Shown here: piece after piece, positions 1 to 9,162 of the stretch
How positions within the stretch are numbered: position 1 is the stretch's first letter
Layout of the letters: each line of letters begins with the position of its first letter
Assembly (NCBI GenBank): GCA_040219575.1
Contig: JAVJSD010000071.1
Location: forward strand, 103,746 to 167,745
Source of the DNA: JAVJSD01 sp040219575
GTDB taxonomy: Bacteria > Planctomycetota > Planctomycetia > Pirellulales > Pirellulaceae
Length of the DNA: 64,000 nucleotides
Direction: 5' to 3'
Made by a program: the position numbers and the translations under genes
The notes under the pieces: generated by a model
What the model saw: the letters and a program-made list of their open reading frames with translations, nothing else
Database searches by the model: none
What the model was told of the DNA's origin: nothing

Positions 1-638
1 AAGCCGGCGTTGACGAAATTCCGCGTCCGCCGGGGCCAATGGTCGGAGGCCATCACCGAGGAGATCGACAGGGCGTCGAGCGGCTTGTGCAGCACGATCG
101 CCAGGAACACACCCAGGCCGGCCACGGAAAAGCCGTGCACGTGCCCCGCTTCGGCCGACATGGCCGCGCCCAGCGCCACGCCGTCGATCAGCGTATGCAG
201 CGAAAGGCCCAGCGCCAGGCCGACCCAGCTGACGCTCCCCGCCTGATCGCCATGATTGTGGCCATGGTGGTGATGATGGCTGTGGTCGTGATCGTGGCCG
301 CCGTGGTGGTTGTGGACGTGGTCGTGGTCGCACTCCCCCTCGGCCGGCTCCTCCGCCACGCTGTGCTGGTGGAAGTGGAACGTGCGAATCAGAAAGAACA
401 TCGCCAGGATGCCGATCAGCATCCAGACGGCGGCGGTGAACATCGAGCCCTCGAGGTATTCGACCGAGTGCGGCAGCAGGTGCAGCACGGCCACTCCCAG
501 CATCAGTCCCGAGACCGCGCTCATCATCGTCTGCATGCGGGTATGCGTCAGGCGGATCAGGTACGGCAGCCATCCGCCGGCCAACGAGGCCAGCACAATC
601 GCCACGCAGTACAACAGCAACAGCAGATCGGTCCACAT
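1..638 (-). CDS. ZIP family divalent metal transporter (3' end beyond window)
   Basis: Reading from an ATG at 638 toward the left edge gives 212 open codons with no stop, so the gene is cut by the window. Hydrophobic segments lie at about residues 3-24, 34-57 and 66-86, followed by a cytoplasmic-type loop (about 86-130) that is extremely rich in His and Asp, then HTLIDG (148-153) and HKPLDA (184-189). These fit the metal-binding helices 4 and 5 of ZIP proteins, which usually carry H-x3-D/E and HE/HK-x2-D signatures. The family moves zinc, iron or other divalent cations into the cytoplasm; the His loop is a known metal-sensing or binding feature. Substrate cannot be told from sequence. No operon partner is visible; the next gene runs in the opposite direction. 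Confidence 0.88.
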   Translation of the reverse strand, partial: MWTDLLLLLYCVAIVLASLAGGWLPYLIRLTHTRMQTMMSAVSGLMLGVAVLHLLPHSVEYLEGSMFTAAVWMLIGILAMFFLIRTFHFHQHSVAEEPAEGECDHDHVHNHHGGHDHDHSHHHHHGHNHGDQAGSVSWVGLALGLSLHTLIDGVALGAAMSAEAGHVHGFSVAGLGVFLAIVLHKPLDALSISSVMASDHWPRRTRNFVNAG

Positions 639-848
639 GGCGGCTGGCGTTTCTCGCCCAACGTGTAGAAGGTGACAGAGCAGGAGCCCCGGAAAGCGGC
701 GGGCCATCCTAAACCACCCCCGACATTTTTGCAATTGGATTGCAGGAATGAATGGGATTGCAGCAGCAGTCCACCGTCGGACCGCCGCGTCGGATTGGAT
801 TGGGCGCCGCCAGCCACTACACTGGGGTGGTCTTGGGAAGGAGTCCTT

Positions 849-2156
849 ATGCGATTCATTCACGCCGCCGACATTCACCTCGACAGCCCGTTGCGGGGGC
901 TGGAGAAGTACGAGGGCGCGCCGGTCGACGAAATCCGCGGGGCGACGCGTCGGGCGCTGGAGAACCTCGTCGAGTTGACGCTCGAGCGGCAGGCCGACTT
1001 TCTGCTCATCGCCGGCGACCTGTACGACGGCGACTGGCAGGACCACAACACCGGCTTGTTCTTCGTGGCCCAAATGGCGCGGCTCCGCGAGGCGGAGATT
1101 CCCGTCGTCCTCATCCGCGGCAACCACGACGCGGAGAGCCGCATGACGCGCTCGCTGCTGCTGCCGGAGAACGTGCACATGCTCTCCACAAGGAAAGCGG
1201 AGACGTGCGCCGCGCCCCGGCTCGAGCAATTGGGCGTGGCCGTGCACGGCCGCAGTTTCGCCCAGGCCGCCGAACGCGAGAATCTCGCGCTTGACTATCC
1301 CGAGGCCCGCGGCGGGTGCTTCAACATCGGCCTGCTGCACACGTCGCTCGACGGCCGCCCCGACCACGACCCCTACGCGCCCTGCACGGTCGACGACCTG
1401 GTCGCCAAGGGATACGACTATTGGGCGCTGGGGCACATCCACCAGCGCGAGGTGCTTCAACAGGATCCCTGGATCGTCTTCCCCGGCAACCTCCAAGGCC
1501 GCCACATTCGTGAGACCGGCGCCAAGGGCTGTCTCATCGTGGAGGTTGACGGTCGGGGCAAAGCGTCGGCGGAGTTTGAACCGCTCGACGTGTTGCGTTG
1601 GCGAACCTGCCGTCTCGACGCCGCCGAGGCCGAGGACGGCGAAGCCCTGCTCGGCCTGTTCGCCCAGCAGTTGGACGACACGCTCGCCGAGGCGGAAGAA
1701 CGCCTGACGGCGCTTCGCGTCGTGGTCGAGGGCGCCACGGCGGCCCATCAGCAACTGGCCGGCGACGCCCCACGATGGGTGAACGAACTCCGCGGCGTGG
1801 CGCTCGATCGGGCGTCGGACCGTGTTTGGATCGAACGGGTCAAACTCCAGACGCGCCCCCGGCACGATCTGAGCGATCTGTTGCAGGGCGACGGCCCGCT
1901 GGGCGAGATGATCCGGTATGTCCGACAGCTCGAGCAGCATCCCGACGAATTGAAGCCGCTGACGGGCTTCCTCGACGAACTGCGCCGCAAACTGCCGGAC
2001 GAGGTCTTCGCCCGGACCGACGATCCGCATGCCGACGGTTTGCGAATCGACGATCCCCAGTGGCTGCTGCAACTGGCCCGCGACGCCGAGCCGCTGCTCG
2101 TCGGGCGACTGCAAGACCACGGCGGATCGGCCGCGGCAGAGGAGGCGCGCGCGTGA
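849..2156 (+). CDS. SbcD/YhaO-like DNA repair exonuclease (metallophosphoesterase)
   Basis: A 435-residue calcineurin-like phosphoesterase. The five metal-site motifs are all present: D8-x-H10, GDLYD (56-60), GNHD (91-94), LLHTS (162-166) and GHIHQ (195-199). This is the Mre11/SbcD fold, which with an SbcC/Rad50-type ATPase cuts DNA ends and hairpins. The C-terminal third is the non-catalytic cap and partner-binding region. I chose the ATG at 849 because a strong purine-rich ribosome site (ggaaggag, 834-843) precedes it and the phosphoesterase motif starts at once; a longer reading from 672 would add unlikely residues. Its last four bases overlap the start of the ATPase gene, as for Bacillus yhaO-yhaN. 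It is more YhaO-like than classical SbcD by that gene pairing. Confidence 0.9.
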   Translation: MRFIHAADIHLDSPLRGLEKYEGAPVDEIRGATRRALENLVELTLERQADFLLIAGDLYDGDWQDHNTGLFFVAQMARLREAEIPVVLIRGNHDAESRMTRSLLLPENVHMLSTRKAETCAAPRLEQLGVAVHGRSFAQAAERENLALDYPEARGGCFNIGLLHTSLDGRPDHDPYAPCTVDDLVAKGYDYWALGHIHQREVLQQDPWIVFPGNLQGRHIRETGAKGCLIVEVDGRGKASAEFEPLDVLRWRTCRLDAAEAEDGEALLGLFAQQLDDTLAEAEERLTALRVVVEGATAAHQQLAGDAPRWVNELRGVALDRASDRVWIERVKLQTRPRHDLSDLLQGDGPLGEMIRYVRQLEQHPDELKPLTGFLDELRRKLPDEVFARTDDPHADGLRIDDPQWLLQLARDAEPLLVGRLQDHGGSAAAEEARA

Positions 2157-5100
2157 GAGTCGTCCGCCTGGATTTGAAACGCTTCGGCCGTTTCACCGAT
2201 CGCACGCTCGACCTTTCGGCGGGTGAGTTCGGTTTGCATTTGGTGTACGGTCCGAATGAGGCGGGCAAGAGTACGGCCCTGCGTGCTTTGCATCAGTTCT
2301 TCTACGGCATCGAGACGCGCACCAGCGACGATTTTCTTCATCCTTACACGTCGCTGCGGATCGGCGCGGTGCTTTCCAAAAGCGACGGTGAGACGCTGGA
2401 GTGCATCCGCCGCAAGGGAAATCGCAACACGCTCCGCGCGGCCGACGACGAAACGGTCGTCGACGACCGCCAACTGGCGGCGTGGCTGGAAGGCGTCGAC
2501 GAGGAGACGTTTCGCCGCCGCTACGGCATCGACTACGAACAACTGGTGGCGGGCGGTCGCGAAATCGTCGCCGGCCACGGCGATTTGGGGCAGTCGCTGT
2601 TCGCGGCCGGCGCCGGCGTCGCCAATCTGCGCGGCGTGCAGCAACGTCTGGAGGCGGAGGCGGGCGATCTCTTCAAGCCGTCGGGGAAGAATCCTCACAT
2701 CAACGCGCTGCTGCGGGACCTCAAATCGGCCCGCGACCGACTTCGGCAACTGCGGCTTTCCACCAGCGATTGGAAAAAGCACGACACTGAGTTTCGCAAG
2801 GCGCAGAAGGCGGATGCCGAAGTTCGGCGGCGGCTGGGAGAGTTGCAAGCCGAGTCGGACCAGCTCAAGCGGCTGCGCGACGCCGTTCCGCACGCGGCCA
2901 GCCTGGAGCGACTCCAATCGGAACTTACCCCGCTCGCGGACACGCCGATTCTTCCCCACGACTTTTCGGAAAGGCGCGCCGGAGCCGCCTCGCGGCTCAC
3001 CTCGGCACAGGCCGAGGCCGAGCGCGCTCGCAAGGAACTCGAGAAAGTCGAGCAGAGCCTGTCCCAGCTAGACGTCCCCGACGACGTGCTGCGGCACGCC
3101 ACGGAGATCACGCACTGCTTCGAAGAGGGCGGCGCCGTTCGCAAGGCGGGGCGGGACCTGATCGAGCGGCGGGCGGAATTGGCCAAGGAAGAGGCCGCCA
3201 TCCGTCAACTGCTCGCGGAACTCGGCGCCGCCCAACTGCCGCTGCAAGACGTCGAGTCGCTGCGGCTTCCCAAGGCCCAATGCGTGTGGATTCAGAAACT
3301 CGGAAACACGGGCAACCTGCTGGAAACGAGAGCCGAACAGGCTCGTCGTGAACTTGCGCGTCTCGACGCGCAATTCGAAACAGCGAACCGCCGGTTGAAG
3401 GAGCTTGGGCCAGCCGTCGAGGTCGGCCCGCTCGCCACGGCCGTCCGCCAGGCGGAGCGCGATGTCGAGCGTGAGGAAGAGATCCGCCAGCTCGAATCGC
3501 AGGCCGCCGCCCTCGGCGACGATGCAGCCCTCCAACTCGAGACGCTCGGGCTGTATCAAGGCGACCTCGACGCGGTGCGGCGGCTGGCGGCGCCCGATCC
3601 GGAAACCTGCGATCATTGGGAGGCGGAATTGCAGCAGGCGGAGTCCACCGCCGCCGGCCTGCGAAAAGAGTTGGCGCAGACGCGGGGCAGGCTTGAAGAA
3701 TTGGAACGTGAGCTCGAGGACCTCCGTCTCGCGCACGATGTGCCCACCGAAGACGATCTTGCCGACGCCCGCCGTCGCCGCGATGAAGGTTGGCGGCTGG
3801 TGCGCGCGACGTGGTTGGGACCCGGCGTCGATGCGGACGCGCTGCGGGAGTACACCGGAACGACGCAGCCGAACGAACTTGCCGAAGCCTTCGCCCGCGA
3901 CATGACGACGGCGGACGAAACCGCCGATCGCCTGCGCCGCGAGGCGCACCACGTGGCGAAGAAGCAGCAACTCCTCTCAGACCAGGGGATGGTTTCGCAG
4001 CGCGTCGAAGCGCTGCAGGCGGCGCTCTCCGAGGCGGAGTCGGAGGAGCGATCCCGCCGAGGGCGGTGGCGGCAGGTCTGGCTGCCGCTGGAGATCGAAG
4101 CACTTTCGCCACGGGAGATGCGGGCCTGGCTCGACAGGCATCGCAAACTCTGCCAAACCATCGACCAGTGGCGGCGAATGCAGGCGGACGTAGCGGCGCG
4201 GGCGAAGCGGGCGTCGGACGGTCGGCGGCGGCTGCTCGATGTGCTGCTCGACCTGGGCGTCGAGAGCGCCTCCAACGACGACGAGGCGACTTCGCTCGAC
4301 GGCCTGCTCGCCTTCGCGCAAACCCATCAGGCGCAACTCGAATCGGTGAATCGCAGCCGCGAGACGCTCCGCGCGGAGTTCGAACGCTTGGCCGCCGAGC
4401 TCGTCGAACTGCGGCGGATCGCCGGCGAGGACGAGGCCAAGCTGGTCGATTGGAAGCGCGATTGGGCCGAGGCGATGAAACTGCTCGGCCTCGCGCCGAA
4501 CGCCGATCCCAGCGAAGCCAACACGATCCTCGATTTGCGCCGCGATGTGTTGTCGCACGAGGAGAAGGCGGGCTCGCTGCGTGAGCGGATCGCGGGGATG
4601 GTCGCCGAAGCGGAACGGTTTGCCGAGCGGGTGCGCATGTTGGCGCGGGAGGCGGGCCCGGCGTTGGAAGAGTCGGACGCCCACCGCGCGGTCGAGGCGC
4701 TCGCCGCCCGCCTGTCCCAGGCGCGACAAGACGAGGTGCGGCGAACCGAGCAATCGGAGAACCAACGAAGTCTCCAGTCGCAACTCGCCGAGGCCGACCT
4801 GGAGATCGAGAAACAACACGCGACGCTGGCGGCGTTCTGCAAGGAAGCGGGCTGTCAAAGTCCCGACGAACTGCCGCAGGTCGAACAGCGCTCGCGCCAG
4901 CGACGCGAGAAAGAGGGCGATCGGCGCGCGGTCCTGCAACAACTCGAAGGACTTGCCGCCGGGACGCCGCTTGAGGAGTTCCTGTCGGAAGTACGGCGGC
5001 GCGACTTCGACGAGATCTCGCTCCGCATCCGCCAACTCGATGACGAGTTGCAGGATCTCGAGCAGCAGGGCGCGGCCCTAAACCGCACGATCGGCGGCGA

Positions 5101-5710
5101 GGAGAACGAACTCGCTCGGATGAACGGCGCCGGCGATGCGGCCGAGGCGGAAGAAGAGGCGCAGTCGCTGCTGGCCGAAATCCGCTCCAAGTGCGAAGAG
5201 TACGCCCGGCTGAAACTGGCCGCCGCCGTGCTCGCGGAGTCGATCGAACGCTATCGCGAGCGGCACCAAGGGCCGATCCTGGAAAAGGCCGGCGAGCTGT
5301 TCGCCGAGTTGACGCTGGGCAGCTTCCACGGCCTGCGGGCCGACTTCTTCGACAGCGAAAAGCCGGAGCTGGTGGGCGTTCGCCCGGGCGGCGACGCCGT
5401 CCGCGTGTCGGGCATGAGCGAGGGAACGTGCGATCAGCTCTACCTGTCGCTGCGGCTGGCCAGCCTCGAACACGAGTTGGAGCATCGCCAGCCGCTGCCG
5501 CTGATCGTCGACGACATCCTGATCATGTTCGACGACGACCGCAGCGCGGCGGCGCTCAAGGCGCTGGCCCGTCTGTCGGAAAAGACGCAGGTGATTCTGT
5601 TCACCCACCACGAGCATCTCGTGCAACTCGCCCGGCAGACGCTCGACGACGACGTGCTGTTCGTGCAGCCGCTGGAGTCCGAGGCGGCCGAGACGACCAC
5701 GGCCTCGTAG
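2153..5710 (+). CDS. SbcC/YhaN-like AAA ATPase with long coiled coil
   Basis: A 1185-residue SMC/Rad50-like ATPase. Walker A is GPNEAGKST (33-41) near the N-terminus; the ABC-type signature (about 1085-1103), Walker B with LIVDD (about 1115-1129) and an FTHHEH switch-His (about 1150) are at the C-terminus. Everything between is Glu/Arg/Leu/Ala-rich and predicted coiled coil. The start is the GTG at 2153, overlapping the TGA of the upstream nuclease (GTGA), with an agaggagg ribosome site at 2138-2145; translational coupling is therefore likely. I see no CxxC zinc hook of the Rad50/SbcC kind in the coiled coil, only a C-x4-C (CKEAGC), which fits YhaN better than SbcC. Expected job: ATP-driven DNA-end processing together with the 849-2156 product. 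Confidence 0.9.
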   Translation: MRVVRLDLKRFGRFTDRTLDLSAGEFGLHLVYGPNEAGKSTALRALHQFFYGIETRTSDDFLHPYTSLRIGAVLSKSDGETLECIRRKGNRNTLRAADDETVVDDRQLAAWLEGVDEETFRRRYGIDYEQLVAGGREIVAGHGDLGQSLFAAGAGVANLRGVQQRLEAEAGDLFKPSGKNPHINALLRDLKSARDRLRQLRLSTSDWKKHDTEFRKAQKADAEVRRRLGELQAESDQLKRLRDAVPHAASLERLQSELTPLADTPILPHDFSERRAGAASRLTSAQAEAERARKELEKVEQSLSQLDVPDDVLRHATEITHCFEEGGAVRKAGRDLIERRAELAKEEAAIRQLLAELGAAQLPLQDVESLRLPKAQCVWIQKLGNTGNLLETRAEQARRELARLDAQFETANRRLKELGPAVEVGPLATAVRQAERDVEREEEIRQLESQAAALGDDAALQLETLGLYQGDLDAVRRLAAPDPETCDHWEAELQQAESTAAGLRKELAQTRGRLEELERELEDLRLAHDVPTEDDLADARRRRDEGWRLVRATWLGPGVDADALREYTGTTQPNELAEAFARDMTTADETADRLRREAHHVAKKQQLLSDQGMVSQRVEALQAALSEAESEERSRRGRWRQVWLPLEIEALSPREMRAWLDRHRKLCQTIDQWRRMQADVAARAKRASDGRRRLLDVLLDLGVESASNDDEATSLDGLLAFAQTHQAQLESVNRSRETLRAEFERLAAELVELRRIAGEDEAKLVDWKRDWAEAMKLLGLAPNADPSEANTILDLRRDVLSHEEKAGSLRERIAGMVAEAERFAERVRMLAREAGPALEESDAHRAVEALAARLSQARQDEVRRTEQSENQRSLQSQLAEADLEIEKQHATLAAFCKEAGCQSPDELPQVEQRSRQRREKEGDRRAVLQQLEGLAAGTPLEEFLSEVRRRDFDEISLRIRQLDDELQDLEQQGAALNRTIGGEENELARMNGAGDAAEAEEEAQSLLAEIRSKCEEYARLKLAAAVLAESIERYRERHQGPILEKAGELFAELTLGSFHGLRADFFDSEKPELVGVRPGGDAVRVSGMSEGTCDQLYLSLRLASLEHELEHRQPLPLIVDDILIMFDDDRSAAALKALARLSEKTQVILFTHHEHLVQLARQTLDDDVLFVQPLESEAAETTTAS

Positions 5711-5810
5711 GGCGGCATCTTGCCCGCGCGGACAACCTGGCGGGACGTGCCGGCCTGGCCGCACGTTTCAATCGAGCAGGACGTGGGCCGCCTGTGTCTA
5801 CTTGTCGACC

Positions 5811-6005
5811 CTACGGCGCGTCGGCGTCCGGCGCCGGCTCGTCCGCATCGGGGTGCGTGGCTTCGTACTGGTCCATCATCATCGAAGGGCAAACCTCCTG
5901 TTCGCCGCATTGTTCGCAGACAATGTGAATCAGATCGGAACCGGAGAGGCGCAGTCCCTCCTGTTGGCAAAGCTGATACAGCTTCGAGAGGTGTACGCAG
6001 GTCAT
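5811..6005 (-). CDS. Small conserved-looking Cys-containing protein (64 aa)
   Basis: A 64-residue acidic-tailed protein on the minus strand. Five Cys are present, including a CEQC pair (30-33) and C39, reminiscent of half a zinc ribbon; the C-terminus is an Asp/Pro/Ala tail. The ATG at 6005 has a purine-rich gagg about 12 bases upstream. The Cys spacing is ordered and the ORF fills the gap between two plus-strand genes, which supports it being real. I do not recognise a named family and the function is unknown. Alternative: a chance ORF, which I consider less likely given the Cys pattern. Confidence 0.65.
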   Translation of the reverse strand: MTCVHLSKLYQLCQQEGLRLSGSDLIHIVCEQCGEQEVCPSMMMDQYEATHPDADEPAPDADAP

Positions 6006-6181
6006 GATTCGTGCCTCGTTAAGGAAGTGACGACATTCATTCTAACGGCGCGCGAGCGGTTCGTCCCCTCCCCGGCGCGCCGCGCAACAGCGAAACGGTC
6101 CACGGCGGACGTCTGGAGCGAATTGTCGGGGGGGCGCACTCTCTCGAGCAAGTGGGCGTCCACGATTGATGTCAACCGTGC

Positions 6182-6187
6182 TAGAAT
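6182..6187 (+). promoter_or_regulatory. Possible -10 element (TAGAAT) for rimK-like gene
   Basis: TAGAAT lies 54 bases before the rimK-like start codon. No convincing -35 hexamer sits at 16-18 bases upstream, so this is only a -10-like match. Confidence 0.3.
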
Positions 6188-6240
6188 CCCGGTGGCGATC
6201 GGTCTCGCTGGTCGGTTGGACGTCAGAAACGGAGCCACGG

Positions 6241-7437
6241 ATGAAACTCGGAATTCTCTCGGCAAGCTTGAATTGCTACAGCACCCGTCGCCTCCGTCAG
6301 GCCGCCGTCGACCGGGGCCACAAGGTCAAGGTGCTCAATACGCTTAAGTTCGCGATCGATGTTCGCGAGGGTGAACCCGAACTCTATTTTCGCTCCAAGG
6401 AGCTCAGCAGCTACGACGCGGTGCTGCCGCGGATCGGAGCGTCGATCACCTACTTCGGCACGGCGGTGGTGCGGCAGTTCGAGCAGATGGACGTATTCTG
6501 CGCCAACACTTCCGGCGGCATCGCCAACTCGCGCGACAAGCTCCGCAGCCTGCAGATCCTCAGCCGCCACCACATCGGCATGCCGCAAACCACGTTCGTC
6601 CGCGACCGCACCGACGTGTTGCCCGCCATCCAGCGGATCGGCGGCGCGCCGGTGATCATCAAACTGCTCGAGGGCACCCAGGGCGTGGGCGTGATTCTGG
6701 CCGAGTCGGTGAAAGTGGCCGAGGCGATCATCGAGACGCTGCACAGCACCCGCCAGAACGTGCTGGTGCAGAAATTCGTGGCCGAGAGCAAAGGCCGCGA
6801 TATTCGCGCGCTGGTCGTCGGCGACCGCGTGGTGGCCGCCATGCGCCGCGTCGCCCAGGGACAGGAGTTCCGCAGCAACGTGCATCGCGGAGGCCGCACC
6901 GAGGCGGTTGATCTCGACGAGAGGTATCGCGAAACCGCCGTGCGGGCGGCGCAGATCATGGGCCTCCGCGTGGCGGGCGTCGACATGCTGGAAGGCAACG
7001 AAGGCCCCCAGATCATGGAAGTCAATTCGTCGCCCGGCCTGGAGGGGATCGAGACCTGCACGCAACTCGACATCGCCGGGGCGATCATCGACTACATCGC
7101 CGCCCAGGTCGACTTCCCGGAGATCGACATCCGCCAACGGCTCACGGTCAGCCGGGGCTACGGGGTGAGCGAGTTGTACGTGCCCGAGGGTTCGGAGTAC
7201 GTCGGCCAGACGCTGGAAGGCTCCGGACTGCGGGCCAAGGACGTGAACGTGCTGACGCTGTACCGCGGCACGAGCGTGATTCCCAATCCCAAGGCGTCCC
7301 GCGAACTTGAACCGGGCGACCGGCTGTTGTGTTTCGGCAAACTGGAGTCGATGCGCGACCTGATTCCCGAGCGCACCAAGAAGCGTCGCCGCCCGCGCGT
7401 CCAGGAACTTCCCGCGGACGCCGGCACGCAGGAGTGA
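6241..7437 (+). CDS. rimK: RimK-family ATP-grasp glutamate ligase with C-terminal RCK_C domain
   Basis: A 398-residue protein. The first about 290 residues are RimK: pre-ATP-grasp domain (1-95), phosphate loop KLLEGTQGVGV (141-151), and the Mg-binding D248, E260 and N262 in the GVDML...IMEVNSSPG block. RimK adds glutamates to the C-terminus of ribosomal protein S6; relatives ligate amino acids to other substrates. Residues about 306-375 look like a TrkA-C (RCK_C) ligand-binding domain, ending in a basic tail, so a small molecule may regulate the ligase. E. coli RimK is about 300 residues and lacks this part. Start at the ATG after acggag. It is followed after 51 bases by an aspartoacylase-like hydrolase, a pairing often seen with rimK. 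Confidence 0.85.
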   Translation: MKLGILSASLNCYSTRRLRQAAVDRGHKVKVLNTLKFAIDVREGEPELYFRSKELSSYDAVLPRIGASITYFGTAVVRQFEQMDVFCANTSGGIANSRDKLRSLQILSRHHIGMPQTTFVRDRTDVLPAIQRIGGAPVIIKLLEGTQGVGVILAESVKVAEAIIETLHSTRQNVLVQKFVAESKGRDIRALVVGDRVVAAMRRVAQGQEFRSNVHRGGRTEAVDLDERYRETAVRAAQIMGLRVAGVDMLEGNEGPQIMEVNSSPGLEGIETCTQLDIAGAIIDYIAAQVDFPEIDIRQRLTVSRGYGVSELYVPEGSEYVGQTLEGSGLRAKDVNVLTLYRGTSVIPNPKASRELEPGDRLLCFGKLESMRDLIPERTKKRRRPRVQELPADAGTQE

Positions 7438-7488
7438 ACCGGCGCACTCGCCCAGCGCTTGCCGCATAGGAAACCGATCTCACGCCCG

Positions 7489-8574
7489 ATGAACGACGCT
7501 CGTCCTCGCAACGCGATCGAAGAATGGCACGGGGATGCAATTCCACCGGGCGCCCATCGCGACGTGAAGCTCGCCATCGGCGAAAGCTACAGCGGCATGA
7601 CGGTCCGCATTCCGCTGCACATTCGCCGCGCGGCCGAGGACGGGCCGGTCGTGTTCATCACCGCCGCCCTGCACGGCGACGAGATCAACGGCACCGGGGC
7701 CGTCCGGCAATTGCTCCAGGACGACGCCTTCGAGCTCACGCGAGGCACCGTGCTGCTGGTGCCCGTCTTGAACCTGCTGGCGTTCGACCGCCATTCGCGA
7801 TACCTGCCCGATCGCCGCGATCTGAATCGCTGCTTTCCCGGCAGCGCGCAGGGGAGCCTGGCGAACCGCATGGCCCGCAAGATCTTCGACGAGATTGTGG
7901 CCCGTTGCGACTACGGCATCGATTTGCACACGGCGGCCGTCCGCCGCACCAACTACCCCACGGTCCGCGGCGATATGTCGAATCCCGGCGTCCGCCGGCT
8001 GGCCGAGGCCTTCGGCAGCGAGATCATCATCAACGCCAAGGGGCCGCCCAAGGCGCTGCGGCGCGAGGCCTGCAAGGCGGGCTGCCCCACGATCATCATG
8101 GAAGGGGGCGAGGTCTGGAAGGTCGAGCCGTTCATCGTCGAGGCGGCGGTCCGCGGCGTCAAAAACGTGCTCCATGAATTGGACATGCTCGACGGTCAAC
8201 CGAACCGGCCCGACTACCAGATCGTGATCGAACGCACCAAGTGGATCCGCGCCGATCGCGGCGGCTTCCTGCGATTCCACGTGCGGCCCGGGCAGGTCGT
8301 CAACAAGGGGCAACCGCTGGCCACCAACACGAATCTGCTGGGCCGCGAACACAACACGCTGGTCGCTCCGTTCTCTTGCGTCGTGCTGGGCATGACGACG
8401 CTCCCCGCCACGAGTCCCGGCGAGCCGATCTGCCATCTGGGAATGCTGCCCGAAGGTACGCGTCCCTCGGAAATGCGCCGTCTGCGCCGCGAGGAAGACG
8501 GCCTCGAAGGCCGAGTGGTCGAGTTCCTGGCCTCGAACGTGATGGTGGTCAAGCCGACCGAGGAGAAGCCGTAA
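7489..8574 (+). CDS. Succinylglutamate desuccinylase/aspartoacylase-family Zn hydrolase
   Basis: A 361-residue M14-like carboxypeptidase-fold protein of the AstE/AspA family. Zinc ligands H62 and E65 (HGDE) and H147 (DLHT) are present, as are the substrate-binding DLNRCFPG (111-118) and a catalytic-Glu region MEGGE (204-208). The C-terminal part (about 245-340) is a beta-rich, biotinyl-like domain typical of the family. Such enzymes cleave N-acyl amino acids or amide-linked glutamate-like groups. It follows rimK directly, so a role in trimming or supplying glutamyl products is an inference. The start is uncertain: a TTG at 7459 is in frame; I prefer the ATG at 7489. Confidence 0.85.
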   Translation: MNDARPRNAIEEWHGDAIPPGAHRDVKLAIGESYSGMTVRIPLHIRRAAEDGPVVFITAALHGDEINGTGAVRQLLQDDAFELTRGTVLLVPVLNLLAFDRHSRYLPDRRDLNRCFPGSAQGSLANRMARKIFDEIVARCDYGIDLHTAAVRRTNYPTVRGDMSNPGVRRLAEAFGSEIIINAKGPPKALRREACKAGCPTIIMEGGEVWKVEPFIVEAAVRGVKNVLHELDMLDGQPNRPDYQIVIERTKWIRADRGGFLRFHVRPGQVVNKGQPLATNTNLLGREHNTLVAPFSCVVLGMTTLPATSPGEPICHLGMLPEGTRPSEMRRLRREEDGLEGRVVEFLASNVMVVKPTEEKP

Positions 8575-8597
8575 CGAACCACGTGCTGCGTTGTCGC

Positions 8598-8692
8598 CGA
8601 GAGTTGGGGTAGCAGAAGTCGTGAGACTTCTGAAGGTTCAATCTTGGCGATTACCCGAACTCTCACGACGACTGCGAGTTCGACTGCCAGTA
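8598..8692 (+). repeat. REP-like palindromic repeat (GTAGCNGAAGTCG family)
   Basis: The core GTAGCAGAAGTCGTGAGACT at 8609 onward folds as GAAGTC/GACTTC hairpin arms, followed by a second half with CTCACGAC. Related copies occur at about 10650, 12155, 16965, 28621, 52569 and 62252, always between genes. Confidence 0.8.
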
Positions 8693-8773
8693 CACCGAGC
8701 GGCGCCCCAGCACGCGTCCGCCGCCCGATGCGGGGTTCCGGGCGGGCATTCCGGGCGGGCAAAAGCACGGTCG

Positions 8774-9162
8774 CGAAGCGGATCTGTAAGCCGGGTTCTG
8801 TGTCCCGCGAACAATCGCCGCGGGCGATGACCATTTCTCTAGGACGCCGGTTGCCCGACGCCTCCAGCAGCCTACCCGGGAGTGGGTGACGGGCCGGACC
8901 AGCCCGCGGCGCAGGTGCGCGCTTCTCCCTGCTTGGCCTTGCTCCGGGTGGGGTTTACCAAGCCAGCCGAGTCACCCCGGCTGCTGGTGCGCTCTTACCG
9001 CACCATTTCACCCTTACCGCGCGGCAAGCCGCGAGGCGGTATCTTTTCTGTGGCACTATCCCTGATCTTGCGACCGGTCGGCGTTACCGACCACCCTGTC
9101 CTGTGGAGCCCGGACTTTCCTCTCGCCGCGCGAGGCGGCCAGCGGTCATCCGATCCGCTTCG
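8774..9162 (-). ncRNA. rnpB: RNase P RNA (class A)
   Basis: On the minus strand the 5' end reads CGAAGCGGATCGGATGACCG and contains GAGGAAAGTCCGGGCTCC, the near-invariant P4-proximal segment of bacterial RNase P RNA; the 3' end holds the matching AACCCGGCTTACAGATCCG, so the terminal P1 helix (CGAAGCGGATC with GATCCGCTTCG) closes the molecule. The length of about 389 nt fits a type A RNA. It is the catalytic subunit that removes the 5' leader of pre-tRNAs. It lies alone between the aspartoacylase-like gene and prs, which are both on the plus strand, and must use its own promoter beyond 9163. Confidence 0.93.
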
